Shown here in pieces: positions 38,049 through 46,409 of a stretch of DNA of 64,000 nucleotides. Where the stretch lies: NCBI RefSeq assembly GCF_003318275.1, contig NZ_QOCH01000013.1:619152-683151 (forward strand), written 5' to 3'. Under the pieces are notes generated by a model that worked only from the letters and a program-made list of their open reading frames with translations, was not told the origin of the DNA and did not search any database. Numbering within the stretch: the first letter of the stretch is position 1; each line of letters begins with the position of its first letter. The position numbers and the translations under genes were made by a program. Source of the DNA: Marinobacter sp. F3R11 (lineage in GTDB: Bacteria > Pseudomonadota > Gammaproteobacteria > Pseudomonadales > Oleiphilaceae).

Positions 38049-38936
38049 TTATGCCTCCTTACCAAACAGGCCGTTGGGCCGGATCATCAGTACGATCACC
38101 ATGACCAGGAAAATGACAGCCGACGACGCAGGCGGATAGAACGTCTTGGTAAGACCTTCCACAATACCCATCAGAATACCGGTAATGATGGCGCCACCTA
38201 TGGAACCCATGCCACCGATTACCACCACAGCAAACACCACAATCAGTATGTGCGAGCCCATCACCGGGGTTACCGAGTAGATGGGTGCAGCGAGCACACC
38301 CGCAAACGCAGCCAGCATGACGCCAAAACCGTATGTAAGGCTCACCAGCAAAGGCACATTGATACCAAACCCCTGCATTAGCTGGGAATCTTCTGTACCA
38401 GCACGCAGGTAGGCACCCAGTTTGGTTTTCTCAATCATGAACCAGGTGCCAAAACACACTACAAGGGCAGCCACAATTACCCAGGCACGGTAGTACGGCA
38501 TGAACATAAACCCGAGGTTTACACCGCCTTTGAACATATCAGGCATTGCATAGCGCAGGCCGGATACGCCATAAATATTGGTGAGAATGCCCTGCATGAT
38601 CAGCGCGACGCCGAAAGTCAGGAGCAGGCTGTATATATGATCCTGCCCGGCAATGCGACGAAGAAGAAAATATTCAACAAGCACCCCGGCAATGCCCACC
38701 AGCAAAGGTGCCAGAAAGAGCGCCACCCAGTAGTTCACACCAAGAGTGTCGAACATGATGACCGTGGCCATGGCTCCGAGCATATACATGGCGCCATGGG
38801 CAAAGTTGATAATTTTAAGAAGACCAAAAATAACAGCCAGTCCGAGGCTCAAAAGCGCGTAAAAGGCACCGTTGATAATCCCGATCAGAAGCTGGCCAGA
38901 CAGCACCGCCATGGGCACGCCGAAAATCATGGACAT
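38049..38936 (-). CDS. livH: Branched-chain-type ABC permease
   Basis: A 295-residue permease of the LivH class. It shows LLIGIINGAFYALLSLGLAVIFGLLKIINFAHGAMYMLGA near the N-terminus and GIMEG-type loop ILMGIVEGLTKTFYPPASS near the C-terminus. It lies two bases before livM and 113 bases after livK. Substrate is probably a hydrophobic amino acid or small organic acid, as for related systems. The gap to livK contains only a short GAGCTC-flanked stem and no gene. Confidence 0.93.
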   Translation of the reverse strand: MSMIFGVPMAVLSGQLLIGIINGAFYALLSLGLAVIFGLLKIINFAHGAMYMLGAMATVIMFDTLGVNYWVALFLAPLLVGIAGVLVEYFLLRRIAGQDHIYSLLLTFGVALIMQGILTNIYGVSGLRYAMPDMFKGGVNLGFMFMPYYRAWVIVAALVVCFGTWFMIEKTKLGAYLRAGTEDSQLMQGFGINVPLLVSLTYGFGVMLAAFAGVLAAPIYSVTPVMGSHILIVVFAVVVIGGMGSIGGAIITGILMGIVEGLTKTFYPPASSAVIFLVMVIVLMIRPNGLFGKEA

Positions 38937-39049
38937 GTTGCTAACTCCAGAAGCAGCACAGACGTTGAATCAGTTTTTATTGTTGCGTAATGCCTTGAGT
39001 AGTGTCCTGAGCTCCCCGGCAACCGCCGAAGAGCTCAATTACCTACACC

Positions 39050-40264
39050 TTAGTTACTGCTGACCAGCTTGCACTTGCTGTCTGAAAGCGGACGAAATGC
39101 TTCATCAGCCGGAATGGTGCGCAGGATCTTGTACAGATCCCATTCGTTGCTGGATTCTTCCGGTGTTTTGACCTGTGCCAGGAACATGTCGTGCACCATG
39201 CGGCCATCTTCACGAATACGGCCATTTTTGGTAAACATGTCATTGATGGGTGTATCCATCATCTGTTTGCGCACAACCTGGGAATCATCAGAGCCCGTTG
39301 CTTCGATAGCATTCAGGTACTGAACCGCACTGGAGTAGATACCCGCGTGAACCATGGTTGGCCTTGCACCGGTTTCTTCCATGAAGCGATCAGCCCATTC
39401 CCGGGCATCTTCATTCATATCCCAGTACCAGCCAGTGGTCAGCTGGATACCCTGAGCAGTTTCAACACCCAGTGCGTGGACATCACTCAGGAACAGAAGC
39501 AGTGCTGCGAGCGTCTGGCCAGACTGGGTTAAACCAAATTCCGCAGCTGTTGTGATGGCGTTTGTGGTGTCTGCACCGGCGTTTGCCAAAGCAACAACGT
39601 CTGCACCGGAAGCCTGGGCCTGAAGAATGAATGAGGAGAAGTCAGGTGTCGGGAACGGATGGCGGATGCTGCCAATGATTTCCCCGCCATTGGACTCAAC
39701 CATGCGGGTTACGTCTGCCTCCAGAGAGTGCCCGAACGCATAATCAGCCGTCAGCACGTACCAGGTTTTACCGCCTTCCTTGACTATCGCAGTAGGGGTA
39801 CCGACAGAGAGCGGGTAGGTGTCGTAAGTGTAGTGAATATGGTTCGGAGTACAGTGCTCGTTGGTAATACTGGATGCGGCAGAGCCGTTAACCAAAGCAA
39901 GCTTGTTATGCTCTTCAATGACCTTGGTCGCAGCGATAGTTACAGAAGATGCAACAAGGCCAGCGACCATATCGACATTATCGTTTTCCAACCAGCGCCG
40001 TACAGTGCTGGAAGCCACATCCGGGCTGTTACGGTCATCAGCCGTGACAATTTCTATTTTTGCCCCTTTGACCGTGCCACCCACGTCGGCCACTGCCATT
40101 TCCAGAGCCTTGAGGCCGTTAGGGCCGGCCAGGTCGCGATAGGTACCGGACATATCGGCGAGGTAGCCGATTTTAACCGTGTTATTGGATATTTCCGCTT
40201 GGGCGCCACCCACCATCAAGGCTGATGCAACAGCTGAAGTCAGAAGCTTTTTCATCATTGTCAT
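39050..40264 (-). CDS. livK: Branched-chain-type ABC substrate-binding protein
   Basis: A 404-residue periplasmic binding protein of the type I fold. The signal peptide covers about residues 1-23 (KKLLTSAVASALMVGGAQA-E). The mature N-terminus VKIGYLADMSGTYRDLAGPNG begins the first lobe. GGAG ten bases before ATG 40264 supports the start. It is larger than E. coli LivK (about 370) and resembles binding proteins found beside acyl-CoA ligases. A carboxylate ligand is therefore as likely as an amino acid. It lies between livF and livH. Confidence 0.9.
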   Translation of the reverse strand: MTMMKKLLTSAVASALMVGGAQAEISNNTVKIGYLADMSGTYRDLAGPNGLKALEMAVADVGGTVKGAKIEIVTADDRNSPDVASSTVRRWLENDNVDMVAGLVASSVTIAATKVIEEHNKLALVNGSAASSITNEHCTPNHIHYTYDTYPLSVGTPTAIVKEGGKTWYVLTADYAFGHSLEADVTRMVESNGGEIIGSIRHPFPTPDFSSFILQAQASGADVVALANAGADTTNAITTAAEFGLTQSGQTLAALLLFLSDVHALGVETAQGIQLTTGWYWDMNEDAREWADRFMEETGARPTMVHAGIYSSAVQYLNAIEATGSDDSQVVRKQMMDTPINDMFTKNGRIREDGRMVHDMFLAQVKTPEESSNEWDLYKILRTIPADEAFRPLSDSKCKLVSSN

Positions 40265-40344
40265 TATTGTTTCTCCGCTACTGTTTTGCGTTGGTTCGTG
40301 TTTTTGTTGCTCTTGTTTTACTTTTCACGTACGCCTATCCAGGT

Positions 40345-41067
40345 TCAGACACCCAAATAGCTATCCAGTACCGACTGCTTCGCATGCAGCTCTCCGGCAC
40401 TGACTTCTTCCACTATCCGTCCATGCTCTACCACGTAATGTCGGTCGGCCAATGGTGCTGCAAAGTGGAAATTCTGCTCTACCAGAATGATGGTAAGCCC
40501 TTTGTTTTTAAGAGCTACGAGGACCTCACCCAGCTTTTCGACGATAACCGGCGCAAGCCCCTCAGTGATCTCGTCCAGCAACAGCATATTGGCGCCCGTA
40601 CGAAGGATTCGCGCCAGCGCCAGCATCTGCTGCTCCCCTCCTGAAAGCTTGGTGCCCTGGCTGAAGCGACGTTCGTACAGGTTGGGAAACATGCTGTAGA
40701 TTTCTTCCAGGCTCATGCCTCCGCTGCGCACTACTGGCGGCAAAGTAAGGTTTTCCTGAACACTGAGAGACGCAAAAATGCCACGATGCTCTGGGCAATA
40801 CCCTACACCAAGCCTTGCAATGTTGTGGGGAGCACAAGACATGGTCTCTTCCCCATTGATCATGATCGAGCCTGTGCGACGGCCAACCATATTCATGATT
40901 GCCTTGAGCGTGGTACTTCTCCCGGCACCGTTACGGCCAAGAAGCGTAACCAGTTCACCCCGGTTAACGACCATTTCAATACCATGCAGAATATGGGACT
41001 CACCGTAAAACGCATGCAGCCCGGAAATGCGCAGCTGCTCGTACTCCTTTGCCGCATTCTGGCTCAT
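40345..41067 (-). CDS. livF: Branched-chain-type ABC ATPase with altered Walker A
   Basis: A 240-residue ATPase of the LivF class. Signature LSGGEQQMLA (141-150), Walker B MLLLDEITEGL (Glu166 in place) and the C-terminal YLGV ending are standard. The Walker A motif is GRNGAGRST (44-52): Arg50 replaces the otherwise invariant lysine, encoded by AGA. Either the protein tolerates Arg, or this half-site binds ATP weakly while LivG does the work. Its ATG overlaps the livG stop (ATGA). Confidence 0.92.
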   Translation of the reverse strand: MSQNAAKEYEQLRISGLHAFYGESHILHGIEMVVNRGELVTLLGRNGAGRSTTLKAIMNMVGRRTGSIMINGEETMSCAPHNIARLGVGYCPEHRGIFASLSVQENLTLPPVVRSGGMSLEEIYSMFPNLYERRFSQGTKLSGGEQQMLALARILRTGANMLLLDEITEGLAPVIVEKLGEVLVALKNKGLTIILVEQNFHFAAPLADRHYVVEHGRIVEEVSAGELHAKQSVLDSYLGV

Positions 41068-41864
41068 TGGGCAGCCTCCGATTCAGTTTCGGTTGAAGCT
41101 CCGCGTTCACCACTGGAACCTGCCCCCATATACACCTCACGGACGCGGGGATCGGCAGAAACGGTTTCGTAATCGCCTTCTGTAAGCACGGCCCCCTGCG
41201 CCAGTACCGTTATCCGGTCACACAGTTTCGACACCACACTCAGGTTGTGCTCAACCATCAGCACAGTCCGGCCTTCAGCTGCCTTGCGCACCAGTTCCAC
41301 CACTCGATCAACGTCCTCCGTGCCCATACCCTGGGTAGGCTCATCGAGCAGCAGAATTTCCGGCTCCATGGCCAGGGTAGTTGCCAGCTCAAGAGCTCGT
41401 TTACGGCCATAGGCCAACTCGACAGTGGTGGTATTTGCAAATTCAGTCAGACCAACAGACTCCAGAAGCTCCATAGCCCGGCCATTAAGCCTGTTGAGCG
41501 AGGCTCCGGATTTCCAGAAGCTGAACGAGCTGCCCTCAAAGCTCTGCAGCGCAACACGAATATTTTCCAGTGCTGTCATATGGGGAAAGACAGCGGAGAT
41601 CTGAAATGAGCGAACCATGCCTTTGCGGGCAATAGACGCTGACTTTAAAGGCGTAATGTCTTCGCCTTTAAAAAGAATCTGTCCACGGGTCGGGATAAGG
41701 AATTTGGTGAGCAGGTTGAACACTGTGGTTTTACCTGCACCGTTGGGACCGATCAGAGCATGTATATGGCCTTTCTGAATCTTCAGATTCACGTCGTCAA
41801 CCGCTACAAAGCCCTTGAACTCTTTAACAAGGTTTCGGGTCTCCAGCACGTACTGGTCACTCAT
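41064..41864 (-). CDS. livG: Branched-chain-type ABC ATPase
   Basis: A 266-residue ATPase of the LivG class with an intact Walker A, GPNGAGKTT, a Q-loop FQISAVFPHMTALENIRVAL, and Walker B ILLLDEPTQGMG. The signature region reads ELAYGRKRALELA, in place of the usual LSYGQQR-type sequence; that divergence is common in this class. A C-terminal Ala/Ser/Glu tail of about 20 residues extends past the usual end. First gene of the transport operon, directly downstream of the LiuR-type palindrome at 41914. Confidence 0.92.
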   Translation of the reverse strand: MSDQYVLETRNLVKEFKGFVAVDDVNLKIQKGHIHALIGPNGAGKTTVFNLLTKFLIPTRGQILFKGEDITPLKSASIARKGMVRSFQISAVFPHMTALENIRVALQSFEGSSFSFWKSGASLNRLNGRAMELLESVGLTEFANTTTVELAYGRKRALELATTLAMEPEILLLDEPTQGMGTEDVDRVVELVRKAAEGRTVLMVEHNLSVVSKLCDRITVLAQGAVLTEGDYETVSADPRVREVYMGAGSSGERGASTETESEAAQ

Positions 41865-41913
41865 GAGCCAATCTACCTTTTGTTATTGTTGTACGTTTGC
41901 ACTTGCTTACAGA

Positions 41914-41945
41914 TTAGATTGACGTTTACGTATACGTCAATCTAA
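41914..41945. promoter_or_regulatory. LiuR-type operator before the liv genes
   Basis: TTAGATTGACG (41914-41924) and CGTCAATCTAA (41935-41945) are perfect inverted arms flanking TTTACGTATA, so the complete element reads TTGACGTTTACGTATACGTCAA in its core. It fits the LiuR consensus. It begins 50 bases before livG and its end overlaps the stop codon of the thioesterase gene. Confidence 0.85.
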
Positions 41946-42370
41946 TTCTCATGTATTTTTTTTGGCGGTATTGAGTATGTCATCGTTGAGTGGGCAACAG
42001 GATCTTCTCCACCCTCGGAATAAATAAAGACTTCGCCCACCCCCATGGTGCGCCCCACTTTGAGCATGGTCGCTTTCGCCCTCAGAGGCGTATGGGCGGC
42101 AGGCTTGCGCAGAAAGTTAATATTCAGGTTTGTGGTCACCGCCAGCGGCACCAACCCTATTTTGCTTAACAGGGCAGCGTAGAGCGTGACATCTGCAAGC
42201 CCCATCATCACCGGGCCGGACACAGTTCCGCCCGGCCTGAGGTGCCCGTCATCCACGTCCAGGCTCATCTCGGCCCAGCCATCACCAAGCTTCCTCAGGC
42301 TGCCATAGGCGGCACCCTGGGGAAACTGCTCCTGAAGGAAGCTGTCCAGCTCCTCAAAAGTAATCTTCAT
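41942..42370 (-). CDS. PaaI-type acyl-CoA thioesterase
   Basis: A 142-residue hotdog-fold protein of the PaaI/YdiI group. It has DDGHLRPGGTVSGPVMMGLADVTLYAAL on the central helix, with the catalytic-helix aspartate, and NLNINFLRKPAAHTPLRAKAT on the sheet. It probably hydrolyses a small acyl-CoA, acting as a safety valve for the ligase whose stop its ATG overlaps (ATGA). Transcribed from the LiuR-controlled promoter at 44077. Confidence 0.88.
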   Translation of the reverse strand: MKITFEELDSFLQEQFPQGAAYGSLRKLGDGWAEMSLDVDDGHLRPGGTVSGPVMMGLADVTLYAALLSKIGLVPLAVTTNLNINFLRKPAAHTPLRAKATMLKVGRTMGVGEVFIYSEGGEDPVAHSTMTYSIPPKKIHEN

Positions 42371-44016
42371 GAACCAGGCTCTTCCTTTGCGCGGTTGCGC
42401 AACACAAAACGCTGAATCTTCCCACTGGGTGTTTTCGGGAGTTCATCCACAAACTCAATCTCCCGGGGGAAAGCATGAGTGGAGAGGCGCCGGCGCACCA
42501 GCTCCTGAAGCTCATCCCGCAACGCCTGATCATCAGCCGGCTGCTGATCTCCTTTAATAACAACGTAAGCCTTGATAATCGAACCACGCTTTTCATCCGG
42601 CTTGGCCACGACGCCGGACTCTGCCACAGCAGCGTGCTCCAGCAGCGTACTTTCCACATCGGCAGGACCAACCCGGTACCCGGCAGTGGTAATAATATCG
42701 TCATCACGACCGCTGAATGAGAAGCTGCCGTCACCGTGGCAGATCGCCATGTCGCCGGTAAGGTAATAACCGTTCACAAACGGATCTTTTTCACCCCAGG
42801 TATAGCCATCAAAGTGAAACAGCGGCGAAGCTTTAACATCCACTGCAATCTGCCCGACCTCGCCCTCGCCTACCTCTTCATTTTTCTCGTTCAGGGCAAC
42901 CACCCGGTGACCTGGCGATGAGTAGCCCATGGATCCCTGGCGCACAGGGTGTGCAAGTGCGTGGAAGTTGCAGCAGGTCATACCGGTTTCAGTCTGCCCG
43001 TAGTGGTCCATAACCGGACAAAAATGACGATCCCTGATCCAGTTAACCACTTCCGGGTTCAGAGGCTCACCGGCACTGCTGGCAACGCGAAGCCCGAGGT
43101 TTTCGCCTTCCGGAAGAACGTGATCATTAGCTTTAAGCAAACGGTAAGCGGTAGGTGCGGCAGCAAGGTTGGTGATTTTGTACTTGCGGATCATGTCGTA
43201 GGTCGATTCCGGCGTAAACGCACCCGGATTGAAGTGGGTAGCGTGCCCCATCAGAAGCGGGCCCACCACCGCATAATAAAGGCCATAAGCCCAGCCGGGA
43301 TCTGCAACATTCCAGAAGGTGTCTTCATCACGCAGATCAATGGCATACTTCATGTATACATAGAAAGCCATCAATGCACGCGCCGGCACGGCAACACCTT
43401 TTGACTTACCTACGGTACCGGAGGTGAACATCTGCAGGAACGGGTCAGTGCCCCTGATCATGACTGGTTCAAAGTCTGCGCTCTGTTCCGCAAGAGTGCG
43501 CCGGAAATCCGGGATAGCTGCCCCGGTTTTTTCAGCATCAACACAAAGCACCGGCGGACAATCTTTTACATCGGTGAGTTTGGGATAGTTTGCCGGATCT
43601 GTAACCACCAGCTTTGTTCCTGCGCGCTCGAGGCGATATTCAATAGCACCGGAACCAAATGCGGTAAACAGGGGCTGATAAACAGCACCGGCACGCAGTG
43701 CACCGGCTATAACAATGAGCAGCTCCGGCCCTCTGGGCAGCAGACCTGCAACCCTGTCGCCCTTACCAATTCCCAGCGATGTCAGGTAGTTGGCAAATCG
43801 CGCAGATTGCTCTTTCAGCTCTGCAAAGGTTAGTACGCCGTCACCACCGGCATCTTTTTCATAGTAAAGCGCGACTTTCTTCGGGTCGGCAGCCCACTTG
43901 TCACAAATCTCATGACAGACATTCAACCCACCATCCAGACTTCCATCCAGAATGTCCGCTTCAAGCGCAGCTGGATCGAAGTTTTTATAGACGTCTGCGT
44001 ACTCCGGAAGGCTCAT
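42367..44016 (-). CDS. Acyl-CoA synthetase, ACSM/short-chain type
   Basis: A 549-residue ANL ligase. The P-loop is FTSGTVGKSKGVAVP. Further motifs are HYGQTETGM, the hinge GRDDDIITTAGYRVGPADVE, and the catalytic lysine in TPSGKIQRF. The order and spacing resemble mammalian medium-chain (ACSM) and bacterial short-chain acyl-CoA synthetases rather than FadD. ATG 44016 is selected since AGGAG lies six bases upstream; a TTG two codons earlier is unlikely. It heads the ligase-thioesterase-liv gene run, behind a LiuR-type site. An isobutyrate, 2-methylbutyrate or isovalerate ligase is a reasonable guess. Confidence 0.9.
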   Translation of the reverse strand: MSLPEYADVYKNFDPAALEADILDGSLDGGLNVCHEICDKWAADPKKVALYYEKDAGGDGVLTFAELKEQSARFANYLTSLGIGKGDRVAGLLPRGPELLIVIAGALRAGAVYQPLFTAFGSGAIEYRLERAGTKLVVTDPANYPKLTDVKDCPPVLCVDAEKTGAAIPDFRRTLAEQSADFEPVMIRGTDPFLQMFTSGTVGKSKGVAVPARALMAFYVYMKYAIDLRDEDTFWNVADPGWAYGLYYAVVGPLLMGHATHFNPGAFTPESTYDMIRKYKITNLAAAPTAYRLLKANDHVLPEGENLGLRVASSAGEPLNPEVVNWIRDRHFCPVMDHYGQTETGMTCCNFHALAHPVRQGSMGYSSPGHRVVALNEKNEEVGEGEVGQIAVDVKASPLFHFDGYTWGEKDPFVNGYYLTGDMAICHGDGSFSFSGRDDDIITTAGYRVGPADVESTLLEHAAVAESGVVAKPDEKRGSIIKAYVVIKGDQQPADDQALRDELQELVRRRLSTHAFPREIEFVDELPKTPSGKIQRFVLRNRAKEEPGS

Positions 44017-44076
44017 GATCAACTCCTGTTATTTTTATCATTGAATTCATAGGTGAAGATTTATCACAGCTTGCAC

Positions 44077-44092
44077 TTTACGTAAAGGTAAA
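44077..44092. promoter_or_regulatory. LiuR-type operator before the acyl-CoA synthetase gene
   Basis: TTTACGTAAAGGTAAA matches the 23367 operator at 13 of 16 positions and lies about 60 bases before the ligase ATG on the minus strand. It is the least symmetric of the four sites, so a weaker response would be expected. Confidence 0.7.
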
Positions 44093-44108
44093 CTTTAGCA
44101 AACAGAGC

Positions 44109-45152
44109 TCACGAAGAAGTGCGACTGCTGAGGATGTGATGAAGCCCATCACAGTCCACAAGTGAATCCTCACAATTGACCACAATGTCTGACCGGGCAA
44201 TAACGTAGCCCTTCCCGGTGATGTTGTTTTTCACAACCTGATAATCCCCTTCCTGTTCTACGCCGGAGAACTCACCGATAAAACCGGTTTCCCGGAGTGA
44301 CACGGTTTCAAGCCTGTCTCCCGGGCGGATAAGCCCTTCATAATTCATCAGCGCGAGGCGGGCCGAAGTGCCGGTACCTGTGGTGCTCCGGCATATCACT
44401 CCCGGGTGCACATAAGTTGCGGAGCGGGAGCGATAATTGTGTTCAGCTATGTGCTCCACCGGCCCCATGAAGTGCAGGAATGGCAAAGGGCCGACATCAC
44501 CGAGTGTATAGTGGGAAAAGCCACGTTCTGCCTGAACCGCCTCGACAATAGCGTGGGCAGCGCATGCCAGCTCTCGCTCTTCGTCGAGAGTAAGACTGAA
44601 CCCAAGAGATTTTGCTTCAACCAGAGCATAGAACCCACCGCTGTATGCCACGCTGTAGGTAACTGTGCCAAGGGATGGCACCTCGATTGTCGCCCGATGG
44701 GTGTGTATGTAGCTGGGGAGGCCTTCGCAGGTAATTGCCTCAACCACTCCGTTTTCAACCAGAGCCTCAATGCCAACCAGCCCCGCCGGAGACTCCAGAA
44801 GAAAACTCTGCCGCCCCTCCTTTTTCGGGACTATCCCTGATTCAAGCACCGCTGTCGCAGTACAGATGGTATTGGAGCCCGAATAGATCGGATATCCCAT
44901 GACTTCCATTATGATGTACCCGGCTGCAGCACGGGGGTCGGATGGAGGCACCAGCAAATCCACTGACATTTCCGGGATTCCGTACGGCTCTTCCAGTAGC
45001 AGCTTTCTCAGGCCGTCTGCATCGTCACGCAGGTATTCCATCTGCGCACGCACACTGCCTCCGGGTAATGGGTCGATACCACCTGTCACAATGCGGCTGA
45101 CATCGCCACCTGCGTGGGTGTCCATAAGCTGAATAGTCAATTCCTGCTTCAT
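44109..45152 (-). CDS. Proline racemase-superfamily protein with Ser/Thr at the catalytic sites
   Basis: A 347-residue member of the proline racemase/hydroxyproline epimerase superfamily. The two-lobed fold is recognisable from MDTHAGGDVSRIV (10-22), SGSNTI and TTGTGTSARLAL. In characterised members the first motif is CGHGTI or SGHGTI and the second CGTGTSA. Here the first catalytic position is Ser91 and the second Thr258, so both acid/base cysteines are absent. Start ATG 45152 has GGAGAAGG upstream and overlaps the stop of the preceding dehydrogenase gene. Proline or hydroxyproline racemisation is unlikely; a dehydratase or other function is possible. Confidence 0.85.
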   Translation of the reverse strand: MKQELTIQLMDTHAGGDVSRIVTGGIDPLPGGSVRAQMEYLRDDADGLRKLLLEEPYGIPEMSVDLLVPPSDPRAAAGYIIMEVMGYPIYSGSNTICTATAVLESGIVPKKEGRQSFLLESPAGLVGIEALVENGVVEAITCEGLPSYIHTHRATIEVPSLGTVTYSVAYSGGFYALVEAKSLGFSLTLDEERELACAAHAIVEAVQAERGFSHYTLGDVGPLPFLHFMGPVEHIAEHNYRSRSATYVHPGVICRSTTGTGTSARLALMNYEGLIRPGDRLETVSLRETGFIGEFSGVEQEGDYQVVKNNITGKGYVIARSDIVVNCEDSLVDCDGLHHILSSRTSS

Positions 45153-46294
45153 ATACCCTTCTCCAGAGACCAGGAGGCTCCGTGCTCTTCCCATTGAGAA
45201 TCCGGCACAATGACAATCTTGCCCAGATAATTGCTGCTACGATTCACAAAGTAACGCTCCGCCTGATGCAGCTGCGAAAGCCGGAAAGCGCCGTGAAGCA
45301 CTGGTTTTAGCTGTCCGCCGCGAATCCATTCCACCAGCTGCTCCGCCTCCTCCCGGGTGCCATGGGAGACGCCAAAGATCTGTACCTGATACAGATAAAT
45401 CCGTGTCCACAGGATTTCACTGATGTTTCCGCCACTGGCGCCAGCAATGCTAAGGCGTGGGTAGGTTTCGCGGGAGTTCATATCAAAGATCATGGCGTCA
45501 ATGAACCGATCGGTCATATCACCACCCACCAGATCCATAACCGCATCAAGGGGCTTGCCCCCGGTCGCCGCTTTCACGCGCTCAACAAAGTTTTCCATAT
45601 CAGACCGATCGATCACCGACTCTGCTCCCAACGCCTGGAGGGCTGCGGTTTTACCGGCTGTACTCAATGCATATGGGATGGCTCCCATAATACGGCAGAG
45701 CTGGATCAACGCCGTACCCACACCGCCGCTTGCGCCGGTAACCAGAACCTGCTCTCCGGCTTTTACATGGGACGATGTAAGCATATGCATAGCTGTCTGA
45801 TAGGAGCACATCCCCATTGCCGCCAGCTGGGCATCATCCAGATCTTCATTTGAGACCACATGGAACTGATCTGATGGCAAAGCAACGTACTCTGCATAAC
45901 CGCCATCAGCACCATGGCCGTAATAGTCAGGGGTCAGATTTATATCCCGGCGGTCGGTGGCATAAATATTGAAATCCAGCAGTCCTCGCTCTCCCACACG
46001 ACTCCTATCAACACCATCGCCCACGGCCACAACGCGCCCGACAATGTCAGCGCCCTGAATGCGGGGGAAAATGAGAGTGGGCTTCCCCCCCATCTGAAAT
46101 GAGGTGGTTTCGCCCTTTTGTGTGGGGTACAGCCCTTCTCTGGCCTTTCGGTCAGTATTGTTCTTGGCAGTAGCGGTTACCTGAACCAGAACCTCTCCCG
46201 GCGCCGGAGATGGCGTTGGCACGTCTCTATAGACAAGCTTGTCGATATTGCCATGGCCGGTAAGAAGCATGGCTTTCATAGTGTTCGGGATCAT
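45149..46294 (-). CDS. Quinone oxidoreductase-like MDR dehydrogenase
   Basis: A 381-residue medium-chain dehydrogenase of the zinc-less quinone reductase/crotonyl-CoA-reductase-like branch. GroES-like N-domain with MKAMLLTGHGNIDKLVYRDV; NADP-binding motif VTGASGGVGTALIQLC at mid-protein. I see no clear catalytic or structural zinc ligands. ATG 46294 (Met-Ile-Pro-Asn-Thr) is preferred over longer starts because AGGGAGA lies upstream, although 12 bases away. Translation is coupled to the racemase-like gene, so the two probably act on one substrate. Confidence 0.85.
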   Translation of the reverse strand: MIPNTMKAMLLTGHGNIDKLVYRDVPTPSPAPGEVLVQVTATAKNNTDRKAREGLYPTQKGETTSFQMGGKPTLIFPRIQGADIVGRVVAVGDGVDRSRVGERGLLDFNIYATDRRDINLTPDYYGHGADGGYAEYVALPSDQFHVVSNEDLDDAQLAAMGMCSYQTAMHMLTSSHVKAGEQVLVTGASGGVGTALIQLCRIMGAIPYALSTAGKTAALQALGAESVIDRSDMENFVERVKAATGGKPLDAVMDLVGGDMTDRFIDAMIFDMNSRETYPRLSIAGASGGNISEILWTRIYLYQVQIFGVSHGTREEAEQLVEWIRGGQLKPVLHGAFRLSQLHQAERYFVNRSSNYLGKIVIVPDSQWEEHGASWSLEKGI

Positions 46295-46409
46295 AAGGAA
46301 ATGAATCTCCCTGACAGCGAATGTAAAACATCCAATCAGGATAGGTGACATTTCCACAAGTGTCAGAAAGTCTTGCCCGTGTCCGCGGCTCTATTCACTA
46401 CAAGTCCCG

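Noticed and set aside
39002..39034. GAGCTC-flanked stem between livK and livH
   Set aside because: Short and imperfect with no T-run; it may only be an mRNA processing feature.
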